A DNA stretch of 64,000 nucleotides from a virus. Shown here one piece after another: positions 21,662 through 30,178 of the stretch. Numbering within the stretch: the first letter of the stretch is position 1; each line of letters begins with the position of its first letter. Under the pieces are notes generated by a model, which was not told the DNA's origin, did not search any database, and saw only the letters and a list, made by a program, of their open reading frames with translations. The translations under genes and the position numbers were made by a program. Location of the stretch: the IMG/VR virus record IMGVR_UViG_3300047554_000303, positions 27,621 to 91,620 of that record. One strand, 5' to 3'.

Positions 21662-22149
21662 TCTCCGAACCTCACTGTCTCGGTTCGAATCAACCTCTTA
21701 TCCTGTGTCATCAACGCATTTTGTTTAGAAATGGCTTCTTCAATCTCTGTCCAGGCTCTTACCTTCTTGGGGGCGTCTGGCCTGAACTCTGGCCTTAAAT
21801 ACGTTGGTACACCAAACATCATGCTTGGAATACCCTGCTCAAATGCAAATGCCCATAATGAGGGGTTTGCGGTGATTAATAAATCAATTGGCCCACGGGC
21901 TCTTGCGTGACGAATCTGCCGCTTCTTCAGCTCTTCGCCTTCTAATCCGACTGAACTGTCGATGATGTTATCGAAATCTACTACCTTGTTCTCATCCAAC
22001 CACTGCTTTACACGTGCTGGTGACAACTCTGTAATGAATGTAATTTGGTTATACGCACTCAGTGCGCCCGTGACTAACGCACCCGCGGCAATCGGTTCAT
22101 CATTTCTGAACCCGCGTAGTACTCCGTCTAAATCAACAACAATGTGCAT
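21658..22149 (-). CDS. HAD-like phosphatase
   Basis: 163 residues. Motif I is IVVDLDGVLRG with D6 and D8 (nucleophile and general acid). A T/S motif II candidate is FITELS; motif III and IV are less clear. The family hydrolyses phosphate esters of small molecules or nucleotides. It sits between the TGT-like and nucleotidyltransferase-like genes with minimal spacing, suggesting one pathway, possibly nucleotide or base modification. Confidence 0.65.
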   Translation of the reverse strand: MHIVVDLDGVLRGFRNDEPIAAGALVTGALSAYNQITFITELSPARVKQWLDENKVVDFDNIIDSSVGLEGEELKKRQIRHARARGPIDLLITANPSLWAFAFEQGIPSMMFGVPTYLRPEFRPDAPKKVRAWTEIEEAISKQNALMTQDKRLIRTETVRFGD

Positions 22150-22152
22150 AAA

Positions 22153-23040
22153 TTAAATACTATTACGGTATAACGCTGCTCGTCGTATTAATGTGCTTGT
22201 ATCTGGCAACTCAACACCATACTGCTTGGTGTCATCCTGGAACTCTTTTATCTTACGCAAAATGTCGATGGCACCGCTGCGCTTGTTGGCTTGCCATCTG
22301 TAATTATTGAAATCATAATAACCTGCACCACCGCTAGAAAACGCTTCTCTACGGTTGCCATGAATCTCCTCAAACAACGCTTCTGCTTGTTGCTTGGCTG
22401 CAGTCATCTTGACCTCTGCATTGCGGCGGTAGGCGTCTGCGTGTGAGTTTTTAACGTCCTGTAATGCGCTGGTAAACCGCATGTGAATCTGGTTTGCGGT
22501 CTTGGCGTCATTATCTGCCACAACATCCCACTCTGGGTTGGACGGGGCGTGCTGTGTAGGGTCTGGAGGAACTGTCCACTCATCGTACTTCAGGTCATAC
22601 GCTGCGTACGGGTTTATACTACGGATGTCTGTAGCGCCTGGATTAACGTAAAATGTCAACTCATACCCGTGCCAGTTGCTGGTCTTTGGCTGCAACTCAG
22701 CACGGAACTTCTCGTTGATGTCCTGTGCAATCTCTTTATCGGTTAAACCAGCGTATTCTGGGTTGGCTTTACGGAATTGAACGGCGTCTACACCAACCAA
22801 ACAATCTAAATCACCTGGACTGCGATGAGCTGACCACTGGTAACTTACTCCTGAACCAGCCAACCATGGGTGTGACCATAATTCAGAATGACGATAATAG
22901 TTTTGGAAAAACGTCTGCAATAACTCTAAAATACTTTGACGAACCCAGTTCTTAATCTTGCGATTTTCAAACAGGGTTGGGTCAAGTGTTGATGACGGCT
23001 CGCTAAAATACGACGTCGAATACTCACCCAGACCAGACAT
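22153..23040 (-). CDS. Nucleotidyltransferase-like protein
   Basis: 295 residues. Residues 61-84 contain AGSGVSYQW then SPGDLDCLVGVD: a GS pair followed by the D77-x-D79 metal-binding motif of the polymerase-beta type nucleotidyltransferase fold. A third acid may lie in the ELTFYVNPGATDI strand. The C-terminal 100 residues are helical. Such enzymes transfer an NMP to RNA, protein or small molecules. First gene of a tight three-gene set with the HAD-like and TGT-like genes. Confidence 0.6.
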   Translation of the reverse strand: MSGLGEYSTSYFSEPSSTLDPTLFENRKIKNWVRQSILELLQTFFQNYYRHSELWSHPWLAGSGVSYQWSAHRSPGDLDCLVGVDAVQFRKANPEYAGLTDKEIAQDINEKFRAELQPKTSNWHGYELTFYVNPGATDIRSINPYAAYDLKYDEWTVPPDPTQHAPSNPEWDVVADNDAKTANQIHMRFTSALQDVKNSHADAYRRNAEVKMTAAKQQAEALFEEIHGNRREAFSSGGAGYYDFNNYRWQANKRSGAIDILRKIKEFQDDTKQYGVELPDTSTLIRRAALYRNSI

Positions 23041-23067
23041 ATGTCTAGTTTATAGAGTTATTAGATA

Positions 23068-23352
23068 CTATTCAGTCTTAAAACCACGTTCCTTTAGGGC
23101 GTCTTTTACCCTATCGGACACGCTTGGCTCTGTTGGGTTGATGGCACGCAGCACTGTCTCTGCTACTTTCTGCGCCAAGATGGATGACTCAAACTCATCG
23201 ACAACCTGCTTTGCAGTGGTATACACATCATAGTTATTTACTGGACGCTTAGCCTCAATACCCTCTTTTGGCATCTCTGGGAACGTCAGAATCTTTCCTT
23301 CTTCATCAATAACTGCAATGAAATAGGTCTCTGCTTTAATCGGATTAGTCAT
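23068..23352 (-). CDS. Hypothetical protein
   Basis: 94 residues; strand-like N-terminus (AETYFIAVIDEEGKILTFPE) and helical C-terminus. Overlaps the upstream gene by 8 bases. No family recognised. Confidence 0.65.
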   Translation of the reverse strand: MTNPIKAETYFIAVIDEEGKILTFPEMPKEGIEAKRPVNNYDVYTTAKQVVDEFESSILAQKVAETVLRAINPTEPSVSDRVKDALKERGFKTE

Positions 23353-23905
23353 ACATGCCTCTCATGGCTCGCTTCTTAGTAACTGCTACAGTGTGGAATG
23401 GGCAGAAATGGCACAAATAAACCTTTGGAGCTCCTGAACTTGCGGGGTCTGGTAGTCCCAGCTCCATGCGCTCCTTGGCAGTCTTTGGCAACAACCTCTT
23501 GGCTTCCGACTCGTAGTCAGAACATCCAGGGTCTTTGGGGTATAGGTGGTACTTCCAGCACTCCATGGCGTCTTCTGCAAACGTCATTTTGGTGTCGTAG
23601 AATGACTTGTCTGGGTCTAGCTCGTCAAGTCCAGCGGAACCGCCGCCCTTTAACTGCTTAATAATCTCTTTACGGTGGGCTAGGTTACCCCATGTCTTTA
23701 CAGGGAGTAGAAACATCTTTCCCATGTGACGCTCACCGCTTGGGAACTCATGCTTCTCAAGGGTCAGCTCTAACAGAACGTCAGTCTCTGGAGGCCCGTC
23801 GTGTGGGGGCAGCTCATCAATGGTGTTACATACTAGGCATAAAACCAGTCTAATAACTGGCCCGTCCTTTATGTCTCTAGAACCAATTAGTGGTGCGTCA
23901 GACAT
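23345..23905 (-). CDS. Hypothetical protein with Cys pairs
   Basis: 186 residues. CLVC near 23-26 and CHFC near 167-170 could form one zinc ribbon across the ends of the protein; a further C-x-C region lies in CWKYHLYPKDPGC. Begins VIRLVLCLVCNTIDELPP. The rest is acidic/mixed. Conserved-looking phage protein without a name I can give. Confidence 0.65.
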   Translation of the reverse strand: MSDAPLIGSRDIKDGPVIRLVLCLVCNTIDELPPHDGPPETDVLLELTLEKHEFPSGERHMGKMFLLPVKTWGNLAHRKEIIKQLKGGGSAGLDELDPDKSFYDTKMTFAEDAMECWKYHLYPKDPGCSDYESEAKRLLPKTAKERMELGLPDPASSGAPKVYLCHFCPFHTVAVTKKRAMRGMYD

Positions 23906-24198
23906 CAGTTCTTCTTGGCCTTGTTTGCTGCACGAGTAGCGGCGGCTTTCTTAGCGGCCTCAGAACGCTTACGCTTCTTCTCTTCTAGGGCGTCTGCCTC
24001 AGACTTCTCTGCCTCGTAGGTCTCAATTGCACCTGGAAACAGGTCACGCAGTAGGTCTTCTACCTGCTTTTCAACCTCTTCAATGGTTAAAACAGGTGCC
24101 ACTGGTGTTGGGACAACCACTGGGGTTGCCTCTGTGTCGATGTCCATGTCAAGTAAGTCGGGCTTTTTCTTGCCGAACAAGTTTCTCCAAAATCCCAT
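23905..24198 (-). CDS. Hypothetical protein with Lys/Ala-rich tail
   Basis: 97 residues. Starts MGFWRNLFGKKK (amphipathic, possibly membrane-peripheral), then a Pro/Val/Thr linker, an acidic helix, and a strongly basic Ala/Lys tail (AAKKAAATRAANKAKKN) that resembles histone-tail-like DNA binding. Function unknown. Confidence 0.6.
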   Translation of the reverse strand: MGFWRNLFGKKKPDLLDMDIDTEATPVVVPTPVAPVLTIEEVEKQVEDLLRDLFPGAIETYEAEKSEADALEEKKRKRSEAAKKAAATRAANKAKKN

Positions 24199-24235
24199 GT
24201 TATGCTCCTTGTTAGTGGTGGGGTTTTATTCTAGC

Positions 24236-24451
24236 TTACTTTCCTGGGTTTACCTTCTGTGCGTCTGGGAACTCAGATGTTACAAACCCGTATCCGTAGA
24301 ATGGGTGTAGGGACTGACGGTTGTCAAGGGTCAGCTCGTTGCCCTTTACATCTGAACCTAGCTCAGTGTCTGGGCGCATCTTGCGGTACTTACCGTCGGT
24401 AGAACCTTCGTTTAATCCTGCGTTCATGGAACGGCTGGTGTTTACTGCCAT
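24236..24451 (-). CDS. Small hypothetical protein, possibly virion-associated
   Basis: 71 residues, polar, Asn/Ser/Gly-rich, no long hydrophobic segment. The style resembles the small structural-looking proteins at 27.5-29.2 kb. Overlaps its upstream neighbour by one base. Confidence 0.6.
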   Translation of the reverse strand: MAVNTSRSMNAGLNEGSTDGKYRKMRPDTELGSDVKGNELTLDNRQSLHPFYGYGFVTSEFPDAQKVNPGK

Positions 24452-24654
24452 TAGGCCATCTTGCCTTTCACTCGTCGTGCATTTCTGTCGTTCTTACAAC
24501 TATTACAGATGCCTGCGTTGTACATCGCTTGTACAGGGTCCATGACTATTCCACACTGTGGACATGCGCTAGAACCTCTATACAGTGTAGCATTCTGCAT
24601 AACCTTGTATGCCTGTAACTCCATGGTCTCTGAACCGTCACCATCACCGAACAT
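24451..24654 (-). CDS. Zinc-ribbon protein
   Basis: 67 residues. CPQC and CNSC (17 residues apart) form a zinc ribbon in the C-terminal half; ends basic (RNARRVKGKMA). Might be a DNA-binding ribbon or a virion protein in this run. One-base overlaps on both sides. Confidence 0.65.
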   Translation of the reverse strand: MFGDGDGSETMELQAYKVMQNATLYRGSSACPQCGIVMDPVQAMYNAGICNSCKNDRNARRVKGKMA

Positions 24655-25727
24655 TACTTGACCTCTCTGTCTCTAATGGCTGGGCTTGGGGCAGTTCTTG
24701 ACATCTTGCTGCCAGCCTTGGCAGGGTTTGGAACACCAGTAGTTTCGTATAAATAATTTAGAACATTGGTTCCGTCTTTAGTGGTCTTGCCACGAAGAGC
24801 TTCTAGTTGGTCTTTGTGAATCTTGCCCTTGGTTTCTAGGTCTGAACGGGCTTTGTTATAGTGCGCCTGTGCACTCATCTTTGGTGCCTTTGGAGGCAGG
24901 CTTGCCAACTTTTCTTCAGCAGGACTTAGGGCTCGTACTGCATTCGTGTTGGTTGGTCCCTTTTCCCTTAAGGCAGCTGGGAGGGTGTGGGGCTGTGGGT
25001 ACTGTATTTCACTTAGGTGAGTAACCCGCCCACGTACGGTTGCTTCAGGAGAAGTGTCTAGCTTTTCTAAGTTACCTGTAGCGCTCTTAGCGGCGGCTAG
25101 TTCTTGGTCAGCTTTATTTGGACCAAGCCTGTAGTTATCCTCAGTCTGGAAACGAGACTTGCCTGCTTTTGGAATAGCGGTTGGCCCGTTTATACCTGCT
25201 ACCTTTATCCGATAGTGGTTAGCCAAGGTATCAGCGTGGGACTTTAAGAATCCCAATGGGTACTGCTGGTTGTCCCCTAGGTGAGTAACGTGGCTTCCCA
25301 GTTTGTTGTTTAGAGTGGAACCTACAGCTTTGAGTTCTTTTGCGGCTAGCTCTAAATGCCCTGCTGCTTGTCCGTAGTCACCGTTGCGGTGAGCGTCAAC
25401 GTGTGCGTTCAGGTGCAGCGAGGCCCTGTGCAGCCCACCGTGCAACTCTGCAATGTCTTTTCTAGGGTGGTCTCCACGGTCTTCCAGCGCATTTACACCG
25501 TGAGACATAACGTCTAGAATATGGTGCATGTGAGTGTCGTGAGGGCTCCACTCATCAGGCTTGGTAGTCAACCTCTTAATACGGTTCATTGCCATAGTGT
25601 CTTCAACAGACTTCGGCTTTAGCGCCGTTGCTTCTCTACGGTCTACCTTAGGGGTTGTTGACTTTGGTTCTGGACGGGGCTTGGCTGTTGCCGCACCTTT
25701 ACCAGTACCTAACATGTTGTACGCCAT
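24654..25727 (-). CDS. Basic, partly disordered protein with His-rich helical domain (paralog of 26213-27547)
   Basis: 357 residues. N-terminal 1-60 is Pro/Lys/Thr-rich and disordered. About 62-175 is helical and very His-rich (HDTHMHHILDVMSHGVNALE, later HGGLHRASLHLNAHVDAH). The C-terminal half is basic and low in hydrophobics. The larger protein two genes upstream has the same layout (Pro-rich basic N-terminus, His/Ala helical middle, basic end), so they look like distant paralogs. Probably packaged or scaffold-type; function unknown. Confidence 0.65.
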   Translation of the reverse strand: MAYNMLGTGKGAATAKPRPEPKSTTPKVDRREATALKPKSVEDTMAMNRIKRLTTKPDEWSPHDTHMHHILDVMSHGVNALEDRGDHPRKDIAELHGGLHRASLHLNAHVDAHRNGDYGQAAGHLELAAKELKAVGSTLNNKLGSHVTHLGDNQQYPLGFLKSHADTLANHYRIKVAGINGPTAIPKAGKSRFQTEDNYRLGPNKADQELAAAKSATGNLEKLDTSPEATVRGRVTHLSEIQYPQPHTLPAALREKGPTNTNAVRALSPAEEKLASLPPKAPKMSAQAHYNKARSDLETKGKIHKDQLEALRGKTTKDGTNVLNYLYETTGVPNPAKAGSKMSRTAPSPAIRDREVK

Positions 25728-26213
25728 TTATTCTCCTTTAAAACGTAGCTGCGGAGTTGACGCCTTCTTCATTCGCTTTGGCTTTGATGGCTTAGGCTTC
25801 TTGGTGGGGGCAGGCGCAATCTGCGAGGAGTCCATTACTAACTCAGGAATAGCGGGCTTGGCCTTTACTCTTTTCTCTCCCTGACGCACCTTATTTACGT
25901 GGCCGACAATCTTCTCAGGGGTTAGAACATTTCCTCTAGTAGTTGTTCTACTTTCGATATCTGTACGAGTCCTGACCTGACGAGCCTTTTCTACAGCTGC
26001 GTTTAGTTCTTCTTGTCTAAATCCACGGCCTTTTACAGCGCGAGGGTGCTCAGGAGCAGCAGCTTCAGCTTTCTCGCGAGAGTTAAGGGTAAATGACTTT
26101 AGCTTTTGGGCTGGAGTAAGTGGTGCTGGGGCTTCAGCTTTAGGGGCTGGAGCTGCGGACATCTCAACAGACTCTTTAATGGCCTGTTCTACTTTGCGCT
26201 TACGGTCTGCCAT
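25728..26213 (-). CDS. Basic Ala/Pro/Lys-rich protein
   Basis: 161 residues, mostly disordered, net positive (KPKPSKPKRMKKASTP near the end) with an Ala/Pro/Glu linker early on. Sits between the two paralog-like basic proteins and likely shares their process. No family recognised. Confidence 0.6.
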   Translation of the reverse strand: MADRKRKVEQAIKESVEMSAAPAPKAEAPAPLTPAQKLKSFTLNSREKAEAAAPEHPRAVKGRGFRQEELNAAVEKARQVRTRTDIESRTTTRGNVLTPEKIVGHVNKVRQGEKRVKAKPAIPELVMDSSQIAPAPTKKPKPSKPKRMKKASTPQLRFKGE

Positions 26214-27547
26214 TACTTCTTATCCTTAGCATTTTTGCGGGATGAGATAAGGGCACGCTTTGCACCTGCGTCGGTGCGCTTTGCAAATGCCCCACGACCA
26301 GGCTTACCCGAAGGAATGTCTGCTGCACGAGGCTTGCCCTCTGGGGCAGGCAATCTGCGAAGACTTGGTCCAGCGTTATCTACTCCTGGACCACCAGTTC
26401 CTTCAGAGCGCTTAGTTGGACCTGTAATGTCTCCCTTAATAGTGCCTGAAGTACGTGTCTCACCGAAACCTGGGGTGCGTCCAATCTTGTTTGCATCAGA
26501 TGAGAACCTAGTGTCAATACGAACACCACGGCCTCTACGCTTAGGGTTGACTGGGGCGTCCTTATCGATACCTGAGATTTGGCCACCTACACCAGTTGGC
26601 AGCTTGTTAATAGGAGCTGCACCCTTTGGTACAATAACCTTATTAATCTGCTCAATAGCGGCATTACGCTTCTTTCTACGGTTAGGGTCACGTAGAGTTC
26701 CCTGTCCTGCCTCAAGCTTCTGAACACCGACATTTTGTCTGCCGCCTACTTCACGTGCTCGGTCAATCAAGTCGTCGTCAATTAAGTGGCCTGGAAGGGT
26801 TCCTCGTCCAAACTTAATCTCTTTAAATGGCTTCTTAGCGCCTGCAACACCCTCTACACCAGTACGAGGTAGCTGGTAAGCCTTGCTTGCTAAGTCAGCA
26901 ATAGCGGAGTCACTTGGGACTTCACCGTTTAAGTGGTGCTTAGCTAGCTCCGTGTGCACTCCTGAGCCAACGATGGCCTCGTGTGCCGAAGCGAGGTGCT
27001 GAGCAGCATCCTGCAAATGTCCGTGAACAGCATTACGGTCTAGAGTATTGCTCCACTTGTATGGGTTTGGCTCATCTTCACGACCAACCTTGGCTGCTGC
27101 AATTGCGTTTCTGTGAGAGGCTAGTGCGTTGCTCAAGTGGAAACGAGCAGTGTCAATTGCTGCCTTGTGGTCTTCCGACAGGCTCTTTACTGATGCAGCA
27201 TTGTTTAGAAGGGTTTGATACTTTGTAATGTGACCTTCTAGTTGCATACCTACTTGCTGAGAAGAAGGGCGAGGTCCCTCAGCAGCACCACGTGCTGCAG
27301 TTGGGATGACAGACTCTCGCTTTGGAGGCTTTGGAGCCTTGACCTTTGCTGGCTTACCAGGGGCTTCGCTCTCTACGATAGTCTCTTTAGCCATGATGCC
27401 CTGTTCCCGCTCTTTGTCGGTAACACTGTCTGCCGCTGTGACTCTGCGGACTGGCATGATTCTAGGCTCTGGACCTGCGCTCGGCTGAATGATTCCAATG
27501 TCTTTGTTACCCTCGGTTCGGCCTGTTTCGAAGTGCTCTACACCCAT
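26213..27547 (-). CDS. Large basic protein with His-rich helical domain
   Basis: 444 residues. 1-95 Pro/Lys-rich and disordered; about 100-215 helical with regular His and Ala (HLSNALASHRNAIAAAKVG, then HLQDAAQHLASAHEAI); 216-444 basic, Gly/Pro/Arg-rich, ending SSRKNAKDKK. Similar layout to 24654-25727. Such proteins may be DNA-associated inner virion components; that is inference from charge and disorder only. Confidence 0.65.
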   Translation of the reverse strand: MGVEHFETGRTEGNKDIGIIQPSAGPEPRIMPVRRVTAADSVTDKEREQGIMAKETIVESEAPGKPAKVKAPKPPKRESVIPTAARGAAEGPRPSSQQVGMQLEGHITKYQTLLNNAASVKSLSEDHKAAIDTARFHLSNALASHRNAIAAAKVGREDEPNPYKWSNTLDRNAVHGHLQDAAQHLASAHEAIVGSGVHTELAKHHLNGEVPSDSAIADLASKAYQLPRTGVEGVAGAKKPFKEIKFGRGTLPGHLIDDDLIDRAREVGGRQNVGVQKLEAGQGTLRDPNRRKKRNAAIEQINKVIVPKGAAPINKLPTGVGGQISGIDKDAPVNPKRRGRGVRIDTRFSSDANKIGRTPGFGETRTSGTIKGDITGPTKRSEGTGGPGVDNAGPSLRRLPAPEGKPRAADIPSGKPGRGAFAKRTDAGAKRALISSRKNAKDKK

Positions 27548-27556
27548 GTTCTATCC

Positions 27557-27919
27557 TTAAATATCCTGAAGACTATTGCGAGAAGCCCCTGAGTAGCCGC
27601 CAACTCCTCCTGAATACCAAGAAACTCTTGGTTCAGTGTACACTCTGTCGACGCTTACCACATCGTCAATTGTGGGCTGCGTGCGCTCTCCAAACCCGAA
27701 TCGACCAGGGAACAAACGGATTTGAGGAAGCGGAGGGCGTACCTTTTCCTGTAATACTTTTCCAGGCATAGTGGCGACCATTAGCGCCTGTTGAGTTAAC
27801 CTGGACTCGTTACTGGCCCAAGGGCCATCGTAAGTCCAGCGAGGCTGTACTACATCGCTTGGCTCACCTGTGCGCCAAGGCTTCGTGTAGTCGTATACGC
27901 CATCAACATTCTGTGGCAT
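27557..27919 (-). CDS. Hypothetical protein, possibly structural
   Basis: 120 residues, rich in Pro, Trp, Tyr and Gly (WYSGGVGGYSGASRNSL near the end). Part of a run of four similar small polar proteins. No family recognised. Confidence 0.6.
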   Translation of the reverse strand: MPQNVDGVYDYTKPWRTGEPSDVVQPRWTYDGPWASNESRLTQQALMVATMPGKVLQEKVRPPLPQIRLFPGRFGFGERTQPTIDDVVSVDRVYTEPRVSWYSGGVGGYSGASRNSLQDI

Positions 27920-27920
27920 A

Positions 27921-28448
27921 CTACCTCCAAACAGGCTTTAAATACGAGAGTTGGTCTGCTCTGCGGACGTTGATAGTGCCTGGAGAGTCAGACCTCATGT
28001 TGGCCTTACCGTCGTTTACAAGGTGAGGCGCTGGAGTTAGCTGCCACTGTGGGGACTGACGTAGAGCACGGTATACACCTGCTTTATCATCGTATACAGC
28101 TCTCATCTGACGCTTTAGGCCCATCTGGTCATTGAACTCTGGGGACCAGAAGTACGACGACGCCTCAATGCGCTCACCTTTGTGGACACCACGTTGGTAA
28201 GACTTTTGACCTACTCTTGACTTGATGCTATCCAACAGGCGGTCATCACGACGCGAGCGGATAGTGCCCAAATACCCGTCTGGATATTCGGCTGACGGTA
28301 CCCTACCTGTTCCGATACGGATAGCATCAAGGTCTGAGCGTGCGACACCGCCACCGTAGCCACCTTGGTTGTTATAGCCGTTTAGACCATTAGCACCAAG
28401 GGACTGCCAGTTTTGGTTGGGGGCAAAAGAGTTGTAATCTCCAGGCAT
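27921..28448 (-). CDS. Hypothetical protein, possibly structural
   Basis: 175 residues. N-terminal 1-40 is Asn/Gly/Gln-rich (NGLNGYNNQGGYGGGV), followed by an Arg-rich mixed domain. Coupled to neighbours by short gaps or overlaps. Function unknown. Confidence 0.6.
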   Translation of the reverse strand: MPGDYNSFAPNQNWQSLGANGLNGYNNQGGYGGGVARSDLDAIRIGTGRVPSAEYPDGYLGTIRSRRDDRLLDSIKSRVGQKSYQRGVHKGERIEASSYFWSPEFNDQMGLKRQMRAVYDDKAGVYRALRQSPQWQLTPAPHLVNDGKANMRSDSPGTINVRRADQLSYLKPVWR

Positions 28449-28714
28449 TAGACCTCCATACCAGGCAAACGGCCCATCTCAGAGCGAGCTCCAAGAAGGC
28501 TAGTGCCTGTGTCAGAGCTAAGCGCTAGTGGCTTGTCTGGGGACAGTGCCTTCGATTCAAACACGAACGATGTTGAACTGCGGTTACCCGACTGCAAACC
28601 AGCGCCACCACTGGTTGGACCAGAGTGGTGCTGCATTCCGTCAATAGCGGAGAAGTCAGGCTGCGAAGTTACTCCGTAGCGCTGAGCTAGTGAAAAGGCT
28701 GAGTGCCCATTCAT
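28448..28714 (-). CDS. Hypothetical protein
   Basis: 88 residues, Ser/Gly-rich and largely disordered, with one-base overlap to the next gene. Probably part of the same functional run as its neighbours. Confidence 0.6.
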   Translation of the reverse strand: MNGHSAFSLAQRYGVTSQPDFSAIDGMQHHSGPTSGGAGLQSGNRSSTSFVFESKALSPDKPLALSSDTGTSLLGARSEMGRLPGMEV

Positions 28715-28722
28715 GGCGACTC

Positions 28723-29178
28723 CTAGTACTGGTCGCTAATTGCGCCTCGGAAGTCAGGGTTCTGACGGCCCTGTACTGATGGAATGACACGAGCGTTAGC
28801 CATGGTTGGGCCTGCTACTGGGTCAACAGTTGGGGTGTAAGGAACCGAGACACGGTAAGAAGCACCTAGGGTCTCCTGAGAAACGTTGGAACGGACAGCC
28901 TGACCACCTGCGGTAGGGTCACCTGCCTGTACGTTCTTCTTGGAAACTAGAGTGCCCTTCTGTGGGGCGTTCTGCTCTGGGGACATCACCTCGTGAGGAG
29001 TGTCGATTGCACCCTCACCTAGGGCGATTCGTGGGCTGTTCTGGCCTTTTGCCATGTCGTACTGCTCCTCAGCGGTATCGTGGTCTCTTCCTGTTGACGG
29101 ACCTGCCGACTCTAGGTGGTTGGATGGGGCTCCAAGGCGACGACGCATTGCGTGTCCCATGTCAGTCCACTTACCCAT
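28723..29178 (-). CDS. Hypothetical protein
   Basis: 151 residues, polar and disordered, with a short basic start (MGKWTDMGHAMRRRLGAPSN). First of the leftward run of small polar proteins. No family recognised. Confidence 0.6.
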   Translation of the reverse strand: MGKWTDMGHAMRRRLGAPSNHLESAGPSTGRDHDTAEEQYDMAKGQNSPRIALGEGAIDTPHEVMSPEQNAPQKGTLVSKKNVQAGDPTAGGQAVRSNVSQETLGASYRVSVPYTPTVDPVAGPTMANARVIPSVQGRQNPDFRGAISDQY

Positions 29179-29221
29179 AAAGACTCCTTAAAATAATTTG
29201 TAATACCAGAATACGGCGAAT

Positions 29222-29515
29222 TTAGCTCGCTGTAATGGTAAAGATGATTGCGCTAATCTCGCCATCGTGGGACGTGATTGTAGTGAATCCAGGCTTGCAA
29301 GTGAGGTCTAGACCACGAGGAGCGGCATATCCACGAGCAATTGCGATAGCTTTTACAGCCTGGTTTACTGCGCCTGCACCTACGGCACGTAGCTTGACAA
29401 TCCTGTTGTCGTAAACTGCGTGTGCAATAGCGGATGCTACGGATTGTGGGTTAGAGCCTGCGGATACCCTTAGGAATGGTTCTTCGGCTGAGGGAGTTGT
29501 TTCGATGTCAGTCAA
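29222..29515 (-). CDS. SpoVS-family protein
   Basis: 97 residues. From about residue 14: LRVSAGSNPQSVASAIAHAV, then LRAVGAGAVNQAVKAIAIAR with GLDLTC, which are the conserved blocks of stage V sporulation protein S. SpoVS is a small Alba-like-fold protein thought to bind nucleic acid; in Bacillus it affects sporulation and septation. In a phage next to recombination genes it more likely coats or organises DNA or RNA. Confidence 0.88.
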   Translation of the reverse strand: MTDIETTPSAEEPFLRVSAGSNPQSVASAIAHAVYDNRIVKLRAVGAGAVNQAVKAIAIARGYAAPRGLDLTCKPGFTTITSHDGEISAIIFTITAS

Positions 29516-29578
29516 TTTGTGTACCTTTGTTGTCGTATTAGTGTGCCGTCCTCAACAACAATGGTGACAGAAAAAGGT

Positions 29579-30178
29579 CTAGTTGTCCCGATATTTAGGG
29601 TCTTTTATTTGTTCTACGATAGTTTTCTCTACGGCGTCTGTGGCAATACCTGCAGCCAGACGAGCTAGGGCGTAAGAGTCTGCGGCGTTGTCATCATTGA
29701 ACTCAATCCCCCAGCGCTTATAAATCTGCATCAGCATCTCTTGCTTCTTAGCAGTGCCTTTGCCTGTTGCGTACTTCTTTAAGGTCATTGGGGGAATCTG
29801 CAGCGGAGTCCTAAGGTGCTCCTCGTAGGGAATGGCACTGTACAGGTTGCCATCAAAATAGTCCCAGATAGTCAGCTTTACTAACCCAGCCAGCTCTCCA
29901 AGCTTCAGGGCGGAATGAGATGCAAGAACAGTGCCTTCCATGGCAATGCCTGTTACTCTGCAACTTTGCTTATCTAAAAAGTCAAACTTATCCATCATCC
30001 ACCAGCGGATGTCTGCCAACCTTTTGACTCCGTGCTTTGGGGACTTATAAACCCACGTCTCATAACACTCTGGTTTATCTGTGTTTAGGGCGGTCATAGC
30101 AAACCCAGTTAGCGACTGGTCAATCCCCACCGCAACTTTTCCTGGGAGCAACCCACCGTCAAACACTTTCTCAGACAC
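29579..30178 (-). CDS. RuvC-like Holliday junction resolvase
   Basis: 199 residues. Acidic active-site residues in RNase-H-fold positions: D20 in GIDQSLTG, E81 in AMEGTV, and DD162-163 with D167 in FNDDNAADSYALAR. The LKKYATGKGTAKKQEM helix is typical of RuvC-like phage enzymes. It would cut branched recombination or replication intermediates before packaging. Overlaps the upstream gene by 8 bases. Confidence 0.8.
   Translation of the reverse strand: MSEKVFDGGLLPGKVAVGIDQSLTGFAMTALNTDKPECYETWVYKSPKHGVKRLADIRWWMMDKFDFLDKQSCRVTGIAMEGTVLASHSALKLGELAGLVKLTIWDYFDGNLYSAIPYEEHLRTPLQIPPMTLKKYATGKGTAKKQEMLMQIYKRWGIEFNDDNAADSYALARLAAGIATDAVEKTIVEQIKDPKYRDN

Noticed and set aside
26106-26723. 205-residue plus-strand frame
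   Set aside because: Antisense to two basic, Pro-rich minus-strand genes; open only because of their composition.
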